Shown here piece by piece: positions 10,590 to 23,614 of a stretch of DNA of 64,000 nt. The position numbers and the translations under genes are program-made. Every line of letters begins with the position of its first letter. The first letter of the stretch is position 1. Under the pieces are notes generated by a model. The model saw nothing but the letters and a program-made list of their open reading frames with translations. It searched no databases and was not told the DNA's origin. This DNA comes from Macrostomum hystrix (taxonomy: Eukaryota; Platyhelminthes; Macrostomidae): assembly GCA_950097015.1 (NCBI GenBank), contig CATNEN010000039.1, positions 18,148,501 through 18,212,500 on the forward strand, read 5' to 3'.

Positions 10590-11935
10590 TGATATAGGAA
10601 AAGAGATTGATAATGAAATGGGAAGAGAGATTGATAGTGAGATTCTAAGAGATTGATAGTGAGATTCTAAGAGATTGATAGTGAGATTCTAAGAGATTGA
10701 TAGTGAGATTCTAAGAGATTGATAGTAAGATTCTAAGAGATTGATAGTGAGATTCTAAGAGATTGATAGTGAGATTCTAAGAGATTGATAGTAAGATTCT
10801 AAGAGATTGATAGTGAGATTCTAAGAGATTGATAGTAAGATTCTAAGAGATTGATAGTTAGATTCTAAGAGACTGTTTGTGAGATTCTAAGAGATTAATA
10901 GTGAGATTCTAAGAGATTGATAGTGAGATTCTAAGAGATTGATAGTGAGATTCTAAGAGATTGATAGTAAGATTCTAAGAGATTGATAGTGAGACTCTAA
11001 GAGATTGATAGTGAGATTCTAAGAGATTGATAGTGAGATTCTAAGAGATTGATAGTGAGATTCTAAGAGATTGATAGTGAGATTCTAAGAGATTGATAGT
11101 AAGATTCTAAGAGATTGATAGTGAGATTCTAAGAGATTGATAGTAAGATTCTAAGAGATTGATAGTTAGATTCTAAGAGATTGATAGTGAGATTCTAAGA
11201 GATTAATAGTGAGATTCTAAGAGATTGATAGTGAGATTCTAAGAGATTGATAGTGAGATTCTAAGAGATTGATAGTAAGATTCTAAGAGATTGATAGTTA
11301 GATTCTAAGAGATTGATAGTGAGATTCTAAGAGATTAATAGTGAGATTCTAAGAGATTGATAGTGAGATTCTAAGAGATTGATAGTGAGATTCTAAGAGA
11401 TTGATAGTAAGATTCTAAGAGATTGATAGTGAGATTCTAAGAGATTGATAGTGAGATTCTAAGAGATTGATAGTGAGATTCTAAGAGATTGATAGTGAGA
11501 TTCTAAGAGATTGATAGTGAGACTCTAAGAGATTGATAGTGAGATTCTAAGAGATTGATAGTGAGATTCTAAGAGATTGATAGTGAGATTCTAAGAGATT
11601 GATAGTGAGATTCTAAGAGATTAATAGTGAGATTCTAAGAGATTGATAGTAAGATTCTAAGAGATTGATAGTGAGACTCTAAGAGATTGATAGTGAGATT
11701 CTAAGAGATTGATAGTGAGACTCTAAGAGATTGATAGTGAGATTCTAAGAGATTGATAGTGAGATTCTAAGAGATTGATAGTAAGATTCTAAGAGATTGA
11801 TAGTGAGACTGTAAGAGATTGATAGTGGGATTCTAAGAGATTGATAGTGAGATTCTAAGAGATTGATAGTGAGATTCTAAGAGATTGATAGTGAGATTCT
11901 AAGATAGATTGATAGTTATATGGGAAGAGAGATTG
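10590..11935. repeat. 22-bp minisatellite (GAGATTCTAAGAGATTGATA core)
   Basis: About 60 units, very homogeneous, with single-base variants (GTAAGATTC, GTTAGATTC, GAGACTC) recurring in blocks. Intergenic. Confidence 0.97.
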
Positions 11936-12519
11936 ATAATGCATTGGTAAGATAGACACAGTTATGAGAAGATAATTTATAGGAGTGCCTTAACACTACA
12001 GCTATGCTTTGAGTTCAGTGTACAGGTAGAGCAGGTTTTTTGCTACAATAATTTTTATTACGATCCGCAGCATGAAGAAAATGAATTTGGTCAAGCCATT
12101 CATGTTTAACCCTGAGCACTTGCTCTACAGTAGTAATCAGTTGCACTTTATTCCGTTTACTTTTTTTGTTAAGCTCGAGGACGGACATCTCAAAGCTATA
12201 CATTTTATGCTTAATTATTTTTCTCACTGCCAAGCTCTATGCAGTTGATTTTTTTTTATAAAATGTGAAAATGAAGGTCAAAAGCGACACATAGGAAGTG
12301 AAGTTCAGTAAATTATTTCATAATTTATGCTTATAAACTGCACAATGAACGCAAGCGGAAACCCAGACAGCTGATTGAAATTATTTAACTGTCCGACATT
12401 AAGTATTTAATATTAAATTGTAACTTATTCGCTTATTATTCTGTTGGTATGTTGGTCAAAGTACTTGCTAATGCTTTGCAAGCCTATGCTTAAATGTAGG
12501 AACTCGGTTCCTAAAATTC

Positions 12520-13125
12520 AAATGGGATATTCTCCTGAAGATCGTTTTGGGATCTTATCCTCAATATCGCTTTGGGATCTTATCCTCAAGATCGTTTGGG
12601 ATCTTATCCTGAAGATCGTTTTGGGATCTTATCCTCAAGATCGCTTTGGGATCTTATCCTGAAGATCGTTTTGGGATCTTATCCTGAAGATCATTTGGCA
12701 TCTTATCCTGAAGATCATTTTGGGATCTTATCCTGAAGATCGCTTTGGGATCTTATCCTGAAGATCATTTTGGGATCTTATCCTGAAGATCGTTTTGGGA
12801 TCTTATCCTGAAGATCGTTTTGGGATCTTATCCTGAAGATCGTTTTGGGATCTTATCCTGAAGATCGTTTGGGATCTTATCCTGAAGATCGTTTTGGGAT
12901 CTTATCCTGAAGATCAATTGGGATCTTATCCTGAAAATAGTTTTGGGATCTTATCCTGAAGATCGTTTTGGGATCTTATCCTGAAGATCGTTTTGGGATC
13001 TTATCCTGAAGATCATTTTGGGATCTTATCCTGAAGATCGCTTTGGGATCTTATCCTGAAGATCGCTTTGGGATCTTATCCTGAAGATCAATTGGGATCT
13101 TATCCTGAAAATAGTTTTGGGATTG
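12520..13125. repeat. 25-bp minisatellite (GGGATCTTATCCTGAAGATC core)
   Basis: About 24 units of GGGATCTTATCCTGAAGATC plus a short G/T-rich end. The core is partly self-complementary (GATCTT...AAGATC), so single strands could fold into a hairpin per unit. Intergenic. Confidence 0.95.
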
Positions 13126-13494
13126 TATCCCATAAATTCTTTTTTTGCCTTCGAGTCATCGTTTACCTGTCAAATCATTATAATCCCGCTTGTCTATGAG
13201 AGATTTATCCCCCACAAAATGTCATATTGTAAAGCGGTGGTCTTGTTTATTTTTAACTCTGAAAATATTTTATTTTTTACTGTCGGATCAGATCAGATTT
13301 TGATACAGCTTGGATTTATTTTTTTTGCTACGACAAAGAGAAAAAAATACACTTGTTGGTCCCAATTGAACAATCAGACCTCGTTCATAGCAAATATCTG
13401 TCTCAGTTATATATAAAAACGGACTGGTGTCAAAGAAAAAATATATGTTTTTATAAAAGCATAAGCGTTCCATTATTCCTTTGATTGTTTTATC

Positions 13495-13935
13495 ACATCT
13501 CTCCTATCCAACCTCTCCCCCCTCTACTCTCCCCTCCCCTCTCCCTTCTCTCCACTCTCTCCTCTCTCCTCTCTGTCCCCTTTCCGCACTCTCCCCTCTC
13601 CGCTCTCTCCCCTCTCCCCTCTCTCCCATTTCCCCTATCCCCTCCCTTCTCTGCCCTCTTTCCTCTCTTCTTTCTCTCCCCTCTCCCCTCTCCCCTCTGC
13701 TCTCTCCCCTCTCTGCTCTCTCTTCTCCTCTCTCTCTTCTCTCCGCTCTCTTCCCTCTCCGCTCTCTCCCCTTTCCCCTCTCACCTCTCCACTCTTCCCT
13801 CTCCCTTCTCCCCTCCCTGCTCTCCCCTCTCCGCTCTCTTCCTCTCTCCGCTTTCTCCCCTCTCCCCTCTCCCCTCCCTTCTCTTTCCTCTATCCTCTCT
13901 CCGCTCTCACCCCTCTCTGCTCTCTCCCCACTCCC
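13495..13935. repeat. Polypyrimidine tract, degenerate (CTCTCCC)n
   Basis: About 440 bp of almost pure C/T on the + strand with no fixed period (CTCTCCCCT, CTCCGCTCT). It is open in several frames only because it lacks A and G. Confidence 0.9.
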
Positions 13936-14299
13936 AAAACACATCTCAATGCGATCTGGAATGAGTCAATAATATTAAAATTCAATATTTAATTATCTGC
14001 TAACCGGTTTCTGTTACAATCGGTTTGTTGCGCATATTAATTAGCGCAGCAGCAGAACTTTTCTTATTTGCTCTTGTTCACAAAATCGTACAATACGATA
14101 CTGCAGCATGGTCACTGTACAGTAAATGCTGCTTTTGAGGCTTTATTCGCTGTTCCTACACCAATAATTGCGTACATTCCGGATTAAGGACGTTTCTGCT
14201 CGCTGGCATAGCAGGAATAATTGCTTCCCGAATCCACAGTTTTATTCCGATATTATATCTGTACTTTTGTTCCATATTGAAATTTGCTCAACGACCCAA

Positions 14300-14880
14300 C
14301 GGAACAAGACTTCAGAACCACCCTAACAAGACTTCAAAACCACCCTAAACAAGACTTCAAAACCACCCTAACAAGACTTCAAAACCACCCTAAACAAGAC
14401 TTCAAAACCACCCTAAACAAGACTTCAAAACCACCCTAAACAAGACTTCAAAACCACCCTAAACAAGACTTCAAAACCACCCTAAACAAGACTTCAAAAC
14501 CACCCTAAACAAGACTTCAAAACCACCCTAAACAAGACTTCAAAACCACCCTAAACAAGACTTCAAAACCACCCTAAACAAGACTTCAAAACCCCCCTAA
14601 ACAAGACTTCAAAACCACCCTAACAAGACTTCAAAACCACCCGAACGAACTTCAAAACCACTCGCACTTCAAAAATAAAGCTTAGCAAGACTTCAAAACC
14701 ACCCGAACTTAAAAATCAATCGAACAGTCTTCAAAACTACTCGAATTTCAGAACCACCCGAACGAACTTCAAAACCACCATAGCAAACTTCAAAACCACC
14801 CTAACAAACTTCAAAACCACCCTAACAAACTTCAAAACCACCCTAACAAACTTCAAAACCACCCGAGCTTCAAAAAACCC
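14300..14880. repeat. 23-bp minisatellite (AAGACTTCAAAACCACCCTA core)
   Basis: The left half is near-perfect AAGACTTCAAAACCACCCTA. The right half (from about 14640) is degenerate, with shortened units such as AACTTCAAAACCACCCG, giving a clear young-to-old gradient. Confidence 0.95.
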
Positions 14881-15904
14881 ATAAATTTTGTTTGACCCAG
14901 TACGCATATAAGTTGCAGAATTAATATAATAGTGGCCTTTTTAAATTTGTCTGAAGCCTTTTCCTTTTACGTCGCCCCACCTGTTGGCGAAATTCATTAA
15001 CCGAATTGCGAATGCGACAAGCCTCAAAAGCGAAAAAGCGAGGGGCACTCTCTGCTTTTACTCGGTACAAATCTGTTCGCGCAAAGAATGTCACACGGGA
15101 GTTGCTAAGCTGGGTTTCCGACCAAAGTGAGTCAGCTGTTAGCCCTTACTTAGGGTTCGCTAATCAAAGTCTTGCGTACCGCAGCACCCCCCTCCCTAGC
15201 AGCAGCTCACAATGGCAGCCAGGCAGCCCTTCTTTTGGCAGAGAAACAACGGTACCTTACTGCCAATGCCTGGTGGACAAACTTATTCAATGTGCAAGTG
15301 CATGCGTTTTTGTACGGCAATACATGCTGCAGCAGTAACCGAACAGCTGATAGAATCTTCTTGCATTGCCACTGGGGTAGACTCTCTGAGCTCATGTACA
15401 TAAATGGCCTTTCATTCCGTCTCATTTTGCCCCCTCTCTACCCCACACCTTCCTTCTCTCTTGCTCTCAGTGGGTGGATGACTCATATTATAGCTCCTAA
15501 TATACGTCACACTTTATAACTTTATTTAATAATTCATTAACTAATTCGTTCATTATATTTCTAGTAAATTTCACATGCAGATTAAAAATATCGTTTCACA
15601 ATGCACTAATAAAGTAGTTAACACCGATGAGTTAACCAGAGTCACGCTGTCCCGACCTTCGCTATCATTAGTACTCTCAGCTGTTTCAGTTCACACTACG
15701 CGATGCTATGATTCAGACCAAGCGTAATCCCATTCACGTGTATGAGCCAGTAGTTCTGTGTCCTATTGTTCCCACCGAATCTGGGAGGAAAAGCTACGGT
15801 TTTGGCTGACTGAGTCATCGCCTCATTCTTGAGCATAAGGGGGCGTTCTTTTAGTACATGTGTTTGCCATCATAACTCTTGAGATCATTTCTCTGACCTA
15901 AAAT
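14881..15904. other. Unassigned intergenic sequence
   Basis: Mixed composition. Overlapping ORFs of 60-115 codons at 15006-15519 lie on both strands, but they have no recognisable motif, splice pattern or codon bias. I see no gene, RNA or repeat here. Confidence 0.5.
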
Positions 15905-16545
15905 TTATATTCTTTTGGATGTTATTCTTGGGATCTCACGAAGATCATCTCAATCTCACGTAAATTATTTCATTACCAACGTTAATTATTTTAGGATCTC
16001 ATTCAGATTCAGATTCAGATTGGATTTCAGGTAGATTCTTTTGGATCTCACGTAGATTCTTTTGGATCTCATGTAGATTCTTTTGGATCTCACGTAGATT
16101 CTTTTGGATCTCATGTAGATTCTTTTGGATCTCACGTAGATTCTTTTGGATCTCATGTAGATTCTTTTGGATCTCACGTAGATTCTCTTGGATCTCACGT
16201 AGATTCTCTTGGATCTCACGTAGATTCTTTTGGATCTCACGTAGATTCTTTTGGATCTCACGTAGATTCTCTTGGAATCCCACGAACATTCTCTTGGATC
16301 TCATGTACATTCTCTTGGATCTCACGTAGATTCTCTTGGATCTCACGTAGATTCTCTTGGATCTCACGTACATTCTCTTGGATCTCACGTAGATTCTCTT
16401 GGATCTCACGTAGATTCTCTTGGATCTCACGTAGATTCTCTTGGATCTCACGTATATTCTTTTGGATCTCACGTGTATTCTTTTGGATCTCACGTACATC
16501 ATTTTGGATCTCACGTAGATTCTCTTGGATCTCACGTATATTCTT
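15905..16545. repeat. 21-bp minisatellite (TTGGATCTCACGTAGATTC core)
   Basis: About 29 units of TTGGATCTCACGTAGATTC with C/T variants, after some degenerate starter copies at 15905-16010. The period is a multiple of three, so both strands are open. Confidence 0.95.
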
Positions 16546-18295
16546 TTGTATTATCTACATTTAAAGTACGAAAGTTGTCCAGTTGCAAACATACAAGCAA
16601 GTAAGCGAGCATGTCCTCAGGTTTTTTCAAACCTGCACTCTGGTTAGGACAGAGTGAGGAATCAAAAGAGGGAATCGGAGTTTGAAGGGGCCGATAGCGA
16701 CCCGGAGTGACCCCGCCATTGCCGCCCACACGCACACACACACACACTTCTACACTTCCCAACAGTCTCTCTTCCGAGGCGTGTCCCTGGACGGTTCGCG
16801 CGTGCGCAAATGCTAATCCTATCCTATCTAAATAAGTCTCTCCCTGTACAAGCCGCCACTAAACCTACACATGGCAGCAGCACTCGCTAGCCAAGCTTAG
16901 ACTGGGTGGGTTAATGTTGGCCTTGTGTGTATATTTTCCGCCGTGGGAATTTGAGGGTGGTGGCAGCTTGAATTTAGTGGGTGGGTAGCTTTAGTTGGAC
17001 GGAGTTGGGGTGGGGTAGAAATTTGCGCTCAGCTGATTTTTCCAAACTGTACAAATTAGACTGGAATCTCTGGACGGCAGGGGTTTCCCCGGATTGAATG
17101 TACATATAGTTTCCTGACCCGGCCCGCACCCACCACCCCAATTGTCCCTGCCCGCACCCGCCACCCCGTTTGCACCCACCACCCCATCTGTCCGGGCCCG
17201 ACTTATTCTTGAAGCTCCAAGCCCCAAACCCCAGCTGACCCCTGGAGGTCAGATTGGGACAAGCGCGCTGCTAGAGTGTGAATGTGACTGAATTTGACTG
17301 AAGGGGGAAGAGATATTTAGACCTTTAACTCGTACCAAGCCAATAGACGAACAAGCCCGGGTCCGGAGGAGGGCTAGATTGAGGTGGCGCTCTGTGGTGA
17401 AACCGGATAAAAAGGCGACGCAAGCGGCGCAGCCACCCTCCCCGAAGTCGGATTCAGTTTTTGCACTGAAAATATGGTCTGCCGACACTTGAGCCTTAAG
17501 CCCGTAGCACTCTACTGGTGCTCTCCAGTGTACCGAGTGTTCTCCAGTCGGAGAACTGTAGTAAAGTGCCTATTGCACTCTGCATTAAATGTAGCTCCCC
17601 GTGCACTATATAACTTTCTGACTTGACGTGGGTTGGTGGTCATTCGGTGTCACTGTTGCGCTAAAATAAGTCGCTCCTGTCACCGGGTGGTCATTCATCC
17701 GCTGAATGCAGAACAATCAACGGCCCATTTTGCCCTGTCCGGTAATGAGTTTTTTAAACTGCCTTGGTTTTATTGCGTCAACTAATTGTGCATAACCTGT
17801 TGTATATCCAGAAGCTCCGACTACATAATGTCCCGAAATCTAACAGATACAGACTTGATGTAGTTCATGATGCAGAATCTTTTGTTGGACAAAGGTATTT
17901 TAACAAGGGGTGTACCAAATGCATTAGAGCTTATGGGATAGCTCGTAAAGTAGACCTTTCGTTGAGCATCTCGTTGTTATTCTGAGGTGGAAAAAATAGA
18001 TTAACTGTTTAAAAAGCGTGTTACTTAGATAGTTCGAAGCATTTTTAATAGATTTTCAATCAATCTTCGTGTTACCAGCGCAAAAAATGATCCCATTAAT
18101 AAATTGTAAGCTTTTTTATGAAGTCCAAATATATTTTTAGTTGTGCAGTTCACTGCTTGCTACTTACAGTAGAAAACTATACATTTAGGTGGATATTGGT
18201 TGTTTTTGTTTGGTTGTGATAAAAAGTGAATAATTTATTTGCTTTGCATCGACCCACCTTTACTAAATCCTAAATGCCGCTATAACTAAATTATT
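16546..18295. other. Unassigned intergenic sequence
   Basis: Contains a short (CA)n run near 16728-16746 and a moderately GC-rich part (16650-17500). ORFs here are short and show no family signature. No RNA gene seen. Confidence 0.5.
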
Positions 18296-18690
18296 CAACA
18301 CAATTCTCTACCTTACTGTCTCACTGCCTCCCTACCTCACCATCTGTCTCATTATCTACCTCACTGTCTGTCTCATTCTCAGCTTTAGTACCAGTTTCAT
18401 TGTCTGTCTCACTGCCCGCCTCATTATCTACCTCACTGCCTTTCTTACAATCTACCCCATAGCTTGTCTCATTATCTACCTCACTGCCTGCCTCATTCTC
18501 AGCCTTACTACCAGTTTCATTGTCTGTCTCACTGCCTGTCTCATTATCTACTTCATGGCTTGTCTCATTATCTACTGTACTGTCTGTGTCTTGTCTACCT
18601 CAAAGCCTGTCTCACAATCTACCCCACTGCCTGTCTAATTATCTACCTCATTGTCTGTCCTAATACCCAGCTCAGTGTTCTATGTCCCTT
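18296..18690. repeat. Degenerate 24-bp-like repeat (TCATTATCTACCTCACTGCC)
   Basis: Diverged tandem copies built from TCATTATCTACCTCACTGCC and GTCTGTCTCA. It looks like an old minisatellite. Confidence 0.8.
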
Positions 18691-18788
18691 AATTGTTGCT
18701 AGGCAACTTTAAGAAAGGTAAAAAAGAAGCTGAAACTTTAGAGGCAATCGAGGGGTACAACTGCTAATTGGTAAAACAGTTTTGTGGC

Positions 18789-18794
18789 TTTATT
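18789..18794 (-). terminator. Poly(A) signal for the G gamma gene
   Basis: TTTATT on the + strand is AATAAA in the transcript sense, 170 nt downstream of the G gamma stop codon; a normal 3' UTR length. Confidence 0.5.
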
Positions 18795-18963
18795 TTTTAT
18801 CGCAAAGCTCAGATAAAAAATCTAAATTTAAATTAGTGATTTAATTACCGGAACAGGAAAAAAAGTAATTAAACTTTTCAAAGATCTGGATATTGCACAG
18901 AATAATAGCAAACAGTGTTAACTATAAAAGTACATGTCACCAAGACACGGCGCAGGTTAGGAA

Positions 18964-19164
18964 TCAAAGCATCATGCAGCCTCCCTTCTCCTGGAAAGGA
19001 TTGTCTTTTTTAGACACAAATCCGGACACTAGAAAGTCCTTGTCCTTGTTGGAGTTCATGAAGCTGATCATGTCTTTGACGCACTCAGATACCGGCTTCC
19101 TACCCATGCTGGCCTCCGAGCGCAGCTGCTCAAGAATCTTCTTCTGCTGCGCGATGGAGGACAT
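18964..19164 (-). CDS. GNG: Heterotrimeric G protein gamma subunit
   Basis: A 66-residue protein, the usual G gamma size. It starts MSSIAQQKKILEQLRSEAS, the amphipathic helix that forms a coiled coil with G beta. It continues with the VSECVKDMISFMNS helix and a conserved DNPF motif (residues 54-57), and ends in the CaaX box CMML. Family knowledge: the terminal Leu predicts geranylgeranylation, cleavage of the last three residues and membrane anchoring of the beta-gamma dimer. The coding region is one uninterrupted ATG-to-TGA frame. Any 5' UTR intron would lie above 19164. It faces away from the Arg-rich gene at 21800. Very likely functional. Confidence 0.93.
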   Translation of the reverse strand: MSSIAQQKKILEQLRSEASMGRKPVSECVKDMISFMNSNKDKDFLVSGFVSKKDNPFQEKGGCMML

Positions 19165-19731
19165 GTGTTTAGTGTTTCGACTGTGCTCGATCTTCTTCGA
19201 AAATCCTTGCCACCTAGTGTAAATTTATCCCCACACCAGTTAGCATCTCTGTACCATCTTTTCGCTCTCATGCCTGAATGCATGTACAGGCAAGTCCACC
19301 CACCCACCCGCTGTCTCAACTCTTTCCAATTTTCTTACCCGTGTGTACAACTGCAGCGCTATCGTCCTGATCCCATTGCTGCTGAAACATCGGGCAGAGG
19401 GACGAGAAAATTTTATTTCCCGAACGTCTCCCGCCTTCTCTATCTCCTCGCCTTGCCTGTATTTCCATCCTTAGGAGGAGAGAAAAAGAGAAGAGAAAGC
19501 AGAGAGGAGATGAAATATTAGTAAGTACATCACAGTTGAAATCGTGCGCATGTTTTCACTGGGCTCAAAGTGCTCGCCGAAATCGATCAATATTGTCTCG
19601 AAGATTTTTTTCTCGAAACATTGCCTGTTTACTAGTTTCTCTTTCAGTCGGTTCTTTAAGAAATTACTACGCCTCGTATTTTCTACTTTAAACTTTTGGA
19701 ACTTAAAAAATACTTTTTCAACCAAAAATCC
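19165..19731. other. 5' flank of G gamma gene
   Basis: Should contain the promoter and any 5' non-coding exon of the minus-strand G gamma gene. No TATA-like element stands out, and no coding evidence is seen. Confidence 0.4.
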
Positions 19732-21240
19732 CACTGTCTCCCTTGAAATCCCACTGTCTCCATTGAAATCCCACTGTCACCCTTGAAATCCTACTGTCTA
19801 CATTGAAATCCTACTGTCTCCCTTGAAATCCCACTGTCTCCCTTGAAATCCCACTGTCTCCCTTGAAATCCCGCTGTCTCCCTTGAAATCCGGCTGTCTC
19901 CCTTGAAATCCCACTGTCTCCCTTGAAATCCCGCTGTCTCCCATGAAATCCCACTGTCTCCCTTGAAATCCCGCTGTCTCCCTTGAAATCCCGCTGTCTC
20001 CCTTGAAATCCCGCTGTCTCCCTTGAAATCCCACTGTCTCCCTTGAAATCCCGCTGTCTCCCTTGAAATCCCACTGTCTCTCTTGAAATCCCGCTGTCTC
20101 CCTTGAAATCCCGCTGTCTCCCATGAAATCCCGCTGTCTCCCATGAAATCCCGCTGTCTCCCTTGAAATCCCACTGTCTCCCTTGAAATCCCGCTGTCTC
20201 CCTTGAAATCCGGCTGTCTCCCTTGAAATCCCACTGTCTCCCTTGAAATCCCGCTGTCTCCCTTGAAATCCCGCTGTCTCCCTTGAAATCCCGCTGTCTC
20301 CCTTGAAATCCCGCTGTCTCCCTTGAAATCCCACTGTCTCCTTTGAAATCCCGCTGTCTCCCTTGAAATCCCACTGTCTCTCTTGAAATCCCGCTGTCTC
20401 CCTTGAAATCCCGCTGTCTCCCATGAAATCCCGCTGTCTCCCATGAAATCCCGCTGTCTCCCTTGAAATCCCGCTGTCTCCCTTGAAATCCCACTGTCTC
20501 CCTTGAAATCCCGCTGTCTCCCTTGAAATCCCACTGTCTCTCTTGAAATCCCGCTGTCTCCCTTGAAATCCCACTGTCTCCCTTGAAATCCCGCTGTCTC
20601 CCTTGAAATCCGGCTGTCTCCCTTGAAATCCCACTGTCTCCCTTGAAATCCCGCTGTCTCCCATGAAATCCCACTGTCTCCCTTGAAATCCCGCTGTCTC
20701 CCTTGAAATCCCGCTGTCTCCCTTGAAATCCCGCTGTCTCCCTTGAAATCCCACTGTCTCCCTTGAAATCCCGCTGTCTCCCTTGAAATCCCGCTGTCTC
20801 CCTTGAAATTCTACTGTCTCCCTTGAAATCCCGCTGTCTCCCTTGAAATCCCGCTGTCTCCCTTGAAATCCCACTGTCTCCCTTGAAATCCCGCTGTCTC
20901 CCTTGAAATCCCACTGTCTCTCTTGAAATCCCGCTGTCTCCCTTGAAATTCTACTGTCTCCCTTGAAATCCCGCTGTCTCCCTTGAAATTCTACTGTCTC
21001 CCTTGAAATCCCGCTGTCTCCCTTGAAATCCCACTGTCTCCCTTGAAATCCCACTGTCTCCCTTGAAATCCCACTGTCTCCCTTGAAATCCCACTGTCTC
21101 CCTTGAAATCCCACTGTCTCCCTTGAAATTCTACTGTCTCCCTTGAAATCCCGCTGTCTCCCTTGAAATCCCACTGTCTCCCTTGAAATCCCGCTGTCTC
21201 CCTTGAAATCCCGCTGTCTCCCTTGAAATCCCACTAGCTC
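19732..21240. repeat. 20-bp minisatellite (CCTTGAAATCCCGCTGTCTC)
   Basis: About 75 units, among the most regular arrays in the window. Units vary mainly at one site (CCCGC / CCCAC / CCGGC / TCTAC) and at CCTTG / CCATG, and variant orders repeat in long blocks. Twenty bases times three gives a 20-residue peptide period on the minus strand, open in all three frames (up to 493 codons); spurious coding. Confidence 0.97.
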
Positions 21241-21799
21241 CCGCAGAAAGTCAGCATCTGCCAATAATAGTTTGGACAACGTTCAAGATAGTTTTTTTCT
21301 CACTTAAAAATGAAAGTTAACAACTGCTTGAAAACAGTCCCTGTGATATGCTTGGGCAAATTTAGCCATGAACTAGCAAGTTAAACAATGTTAGCTTGAG
21401 TTAAATTCTTCAATAATTTATTGATTCAACTATGGCAGTTGAGACAAAGGCATATTCACATAGGAAATGATGGGCAGTGGACTTTCACAGACCCTGGTAA
21501 CTATGCAATAGATGTTGTGGGAAGAGAAACTGCAGCGGTAAAATAGAAATGTACGCCCAGGATACATCTGTCTTATTAATAGCCAGGTTAAAGACAGTGT
21601 TATGGTCACAAAAATCAATGGGCTATTGCATGTATTTTCCATTGGTTACTTAGAGGTACATTGTACACCCGGGAGGAGAGAGAAAAAAATAGTGAGTTGA
21701 GTTGCATCTGGCTGAGGCTGGGCGCGCTCGTGAATGAGACAAAAGTTTTCCACTACAAAAAACACTGCAGCCAGCGGTGTTGCACCAGAGCTGGCCGGA

Positions 21800-23533
21800 A
21801 TGACGACTGAGGCTGCCACAGTCAAACTGCTACCGGCTGTTGTGCCACAGTTTCACACTAGCGACTACGATCAATGGTCTAGGCGGCGACCTGGGCTTGA
21901 GCAGCAGCAGCAGCAGCAGCAGCAGCTACTGACTAACACAAAGGTAAAATCTGCATTCTTTGGATCCATGATGGTCATATATATACTCGAGTGTTTCTCT
22001 TTGAAACTCTTTGAAACTGGGATTTATTTAAAATGTGTTTTTCAAAAACGTAATTTCTGTAAAAAAAGGAATTTTTTTTAAATAAGATTTTTGAAACAGA
22101 ATTTCCTAAAATTTATTATATGTTAAAAAAAATTCCTACAAAATTGGATTTCCCAGAAATAGTGATTTCCCAGAAATAGGGATTTCCCAGAAATAGGGAT
22201 TTCTCAGAAATAGGGATTTCCCAGAAATAGTGATTTCCCAGAAATAGGGATTTCCCAGAAATAGGGATTTCCCAGAAATAGGGATTTCCCGGAAATAGGG
22301 ATTTCCTAGAAATAGGGATTTCCCAGAAATAGGGATTTCCCAAAAATAGTGATTTCTCAGAAATAGGGATTTACCAGAAATTGGGATTTCCCAGAAATAG
22401 GGATTTCCCAGAAATAGGGATTTCCCAGAAATAGGGATTTCCCAGAAATAGGGATTTCCCAGATATAGGGATTTCCTAGAAAAAATATAGATTTATTTTA
22501 AGTAGGGGTTTCATTAAAAGGGATTTCCTAGATTCATAAAATTCTTTAAAAAATATTTCTTAGAAAAGGGATTTACAAGAGAACGGTAGTTTATAGAAAT
22601 ATGTGTTTTATAGATATATACATATATATTTCGTAGAAAGAGTGATTTGTTAGAAAGAGTGATTTATTAGGAAGAATGATTTCTTAGAAAGAGTGGTTTC
22701 TTAGAAATTTATTTGAGTGAAAATAGACATTTCTTAGAAAAGAAAACTTTCTTCGGGCTGCCTTTTTACGACTCATTTTGCAAGCAACACTTTCCCGACT
22801 CCAACAGAAGCAGCCAAAAAGGCACCGTCAACGGCTTGACGTCGATGGCGCGGAAGGAGTCAACGCCGGCAACCTGAGCGTCGACCCGAGCGAAGCTGCA
22901 GCCGCTGAACGTCGCAGGCTGCGTTCGCATCGGCGCCGGCAGAAACGCGGAGCCGCTTTGAGGCGGCCCTGGCTGCCCAGCGTGCAAAATGTGTCGCTTC
23001 TTGGACTGCCGCAGCCGCCGCTGCCGCCGCCGCCGCCACCGGCTCGGAAGCTTTTAGAAAATCTTCGCCTGTCGCCAGCTTCAATCGGCAGCTCAACTAG
23101 CGGTGCCGGTTCGTCATCGGGCGAGTCCGATGGCGCCGTGACGTCAGAGGACGAGCAGAATCCGACTGAGGCGCGGGACGACACTGACGACGATGAGGAG
23201 CTGGTCGAGCGGCAGTTTTTGCGCACGCTGGGCATCGACTACCGGCCCGGCAGGTTCCGATGTCGGCGACGCGGCGACGGCGGACGGCTTCAACAGCGCC
23301 GGTGCTATGTCGCGGATACGACGGCGACATCGAACTCGACGGCTACGGCTACGGCTACGCCGACTGCGCCTCGATCTGTGTCGCTGAGTCGGGCCGTTCA
23401 AGTGACACGACTCAATCGTCTGGCCGACGACGGCGAAGTTGTCGGTGAAGCCAATGATCCGAGGCGACGAAAGCTGCGACTAGACGAGTTGGAAAGGCGA
23501 TTTCGAGCGGCGAAGGCAGTGGCTGCCAACTGA
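21800..23533 (+). CDS. Arg-rich protein of unknown family (2 exons seen)
   Basis: Exons 21800-21943 and 22808-23533 join in phase 0: donor AAG|GTAAAA, acceptor CTTTCCCGACTCCAACAG. The product is 289 residues from the ATG at 21800, or 311 from an in-frame ATG at 21734; an acceptor-like TGCAG at 21765-21769 hints that the exon may start after it. There is a polyQ run at the exon end, basic clusters KQPKRHRQR and RRRLRSHRRRQKRG that could be nuclear signals, a proline run, an acidic segment (TSEDEQ...DDTDDDEELVE), then GIDYRPGRFRCRRRGDG and a basic C-terminus. I do not recognise a domain. The GC-rich, codon-like exons in AT-rich surroundings support a real gene. Confidence 0.55.
22140..22490. 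repeat. 17-bp minisatellite (GGGATTTCCCAGAAATA)
   Basis: About 20 units of GGGATTTCCCAGAAATA in the intron (21944-22807) of the Arg-rich gene, followed by decayed relatives (TTTCTTAGAAA) to about 22740. Each intact unit holds a kappaB-type palindrome and an overlapping STAT-type TTCCCAGAA. Confidence 0.95.
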
Positions 23534-23614
23534 CTGTCGAGGAAGACGGGTGTACTTTTAGGCTGTTTGAAAACTGAGTGGAGTCCCTGATTGCTGAACC
23601 CGTCCCATTGTAGA

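Noticed and set aside
10590..11935. CRISPR-like regular repeats
   Set aside because: Units are contiguous with no unique spacers, and the window is clearly eukaryotic.
15006..15519. Cluster of overlapping ORFs on both strands
   Set aside because: No domain, consistent codon use or splice structure; likely chance in a GC-moderate patch.
19791..21279. Minus-strand ORFs up to 493 codons (GFQGRQRDFKGDSGIS repeats)
   Set aside because: Translation of the 20-bp array, open in all three frames; no start context, splice signals or non-repeat domain.
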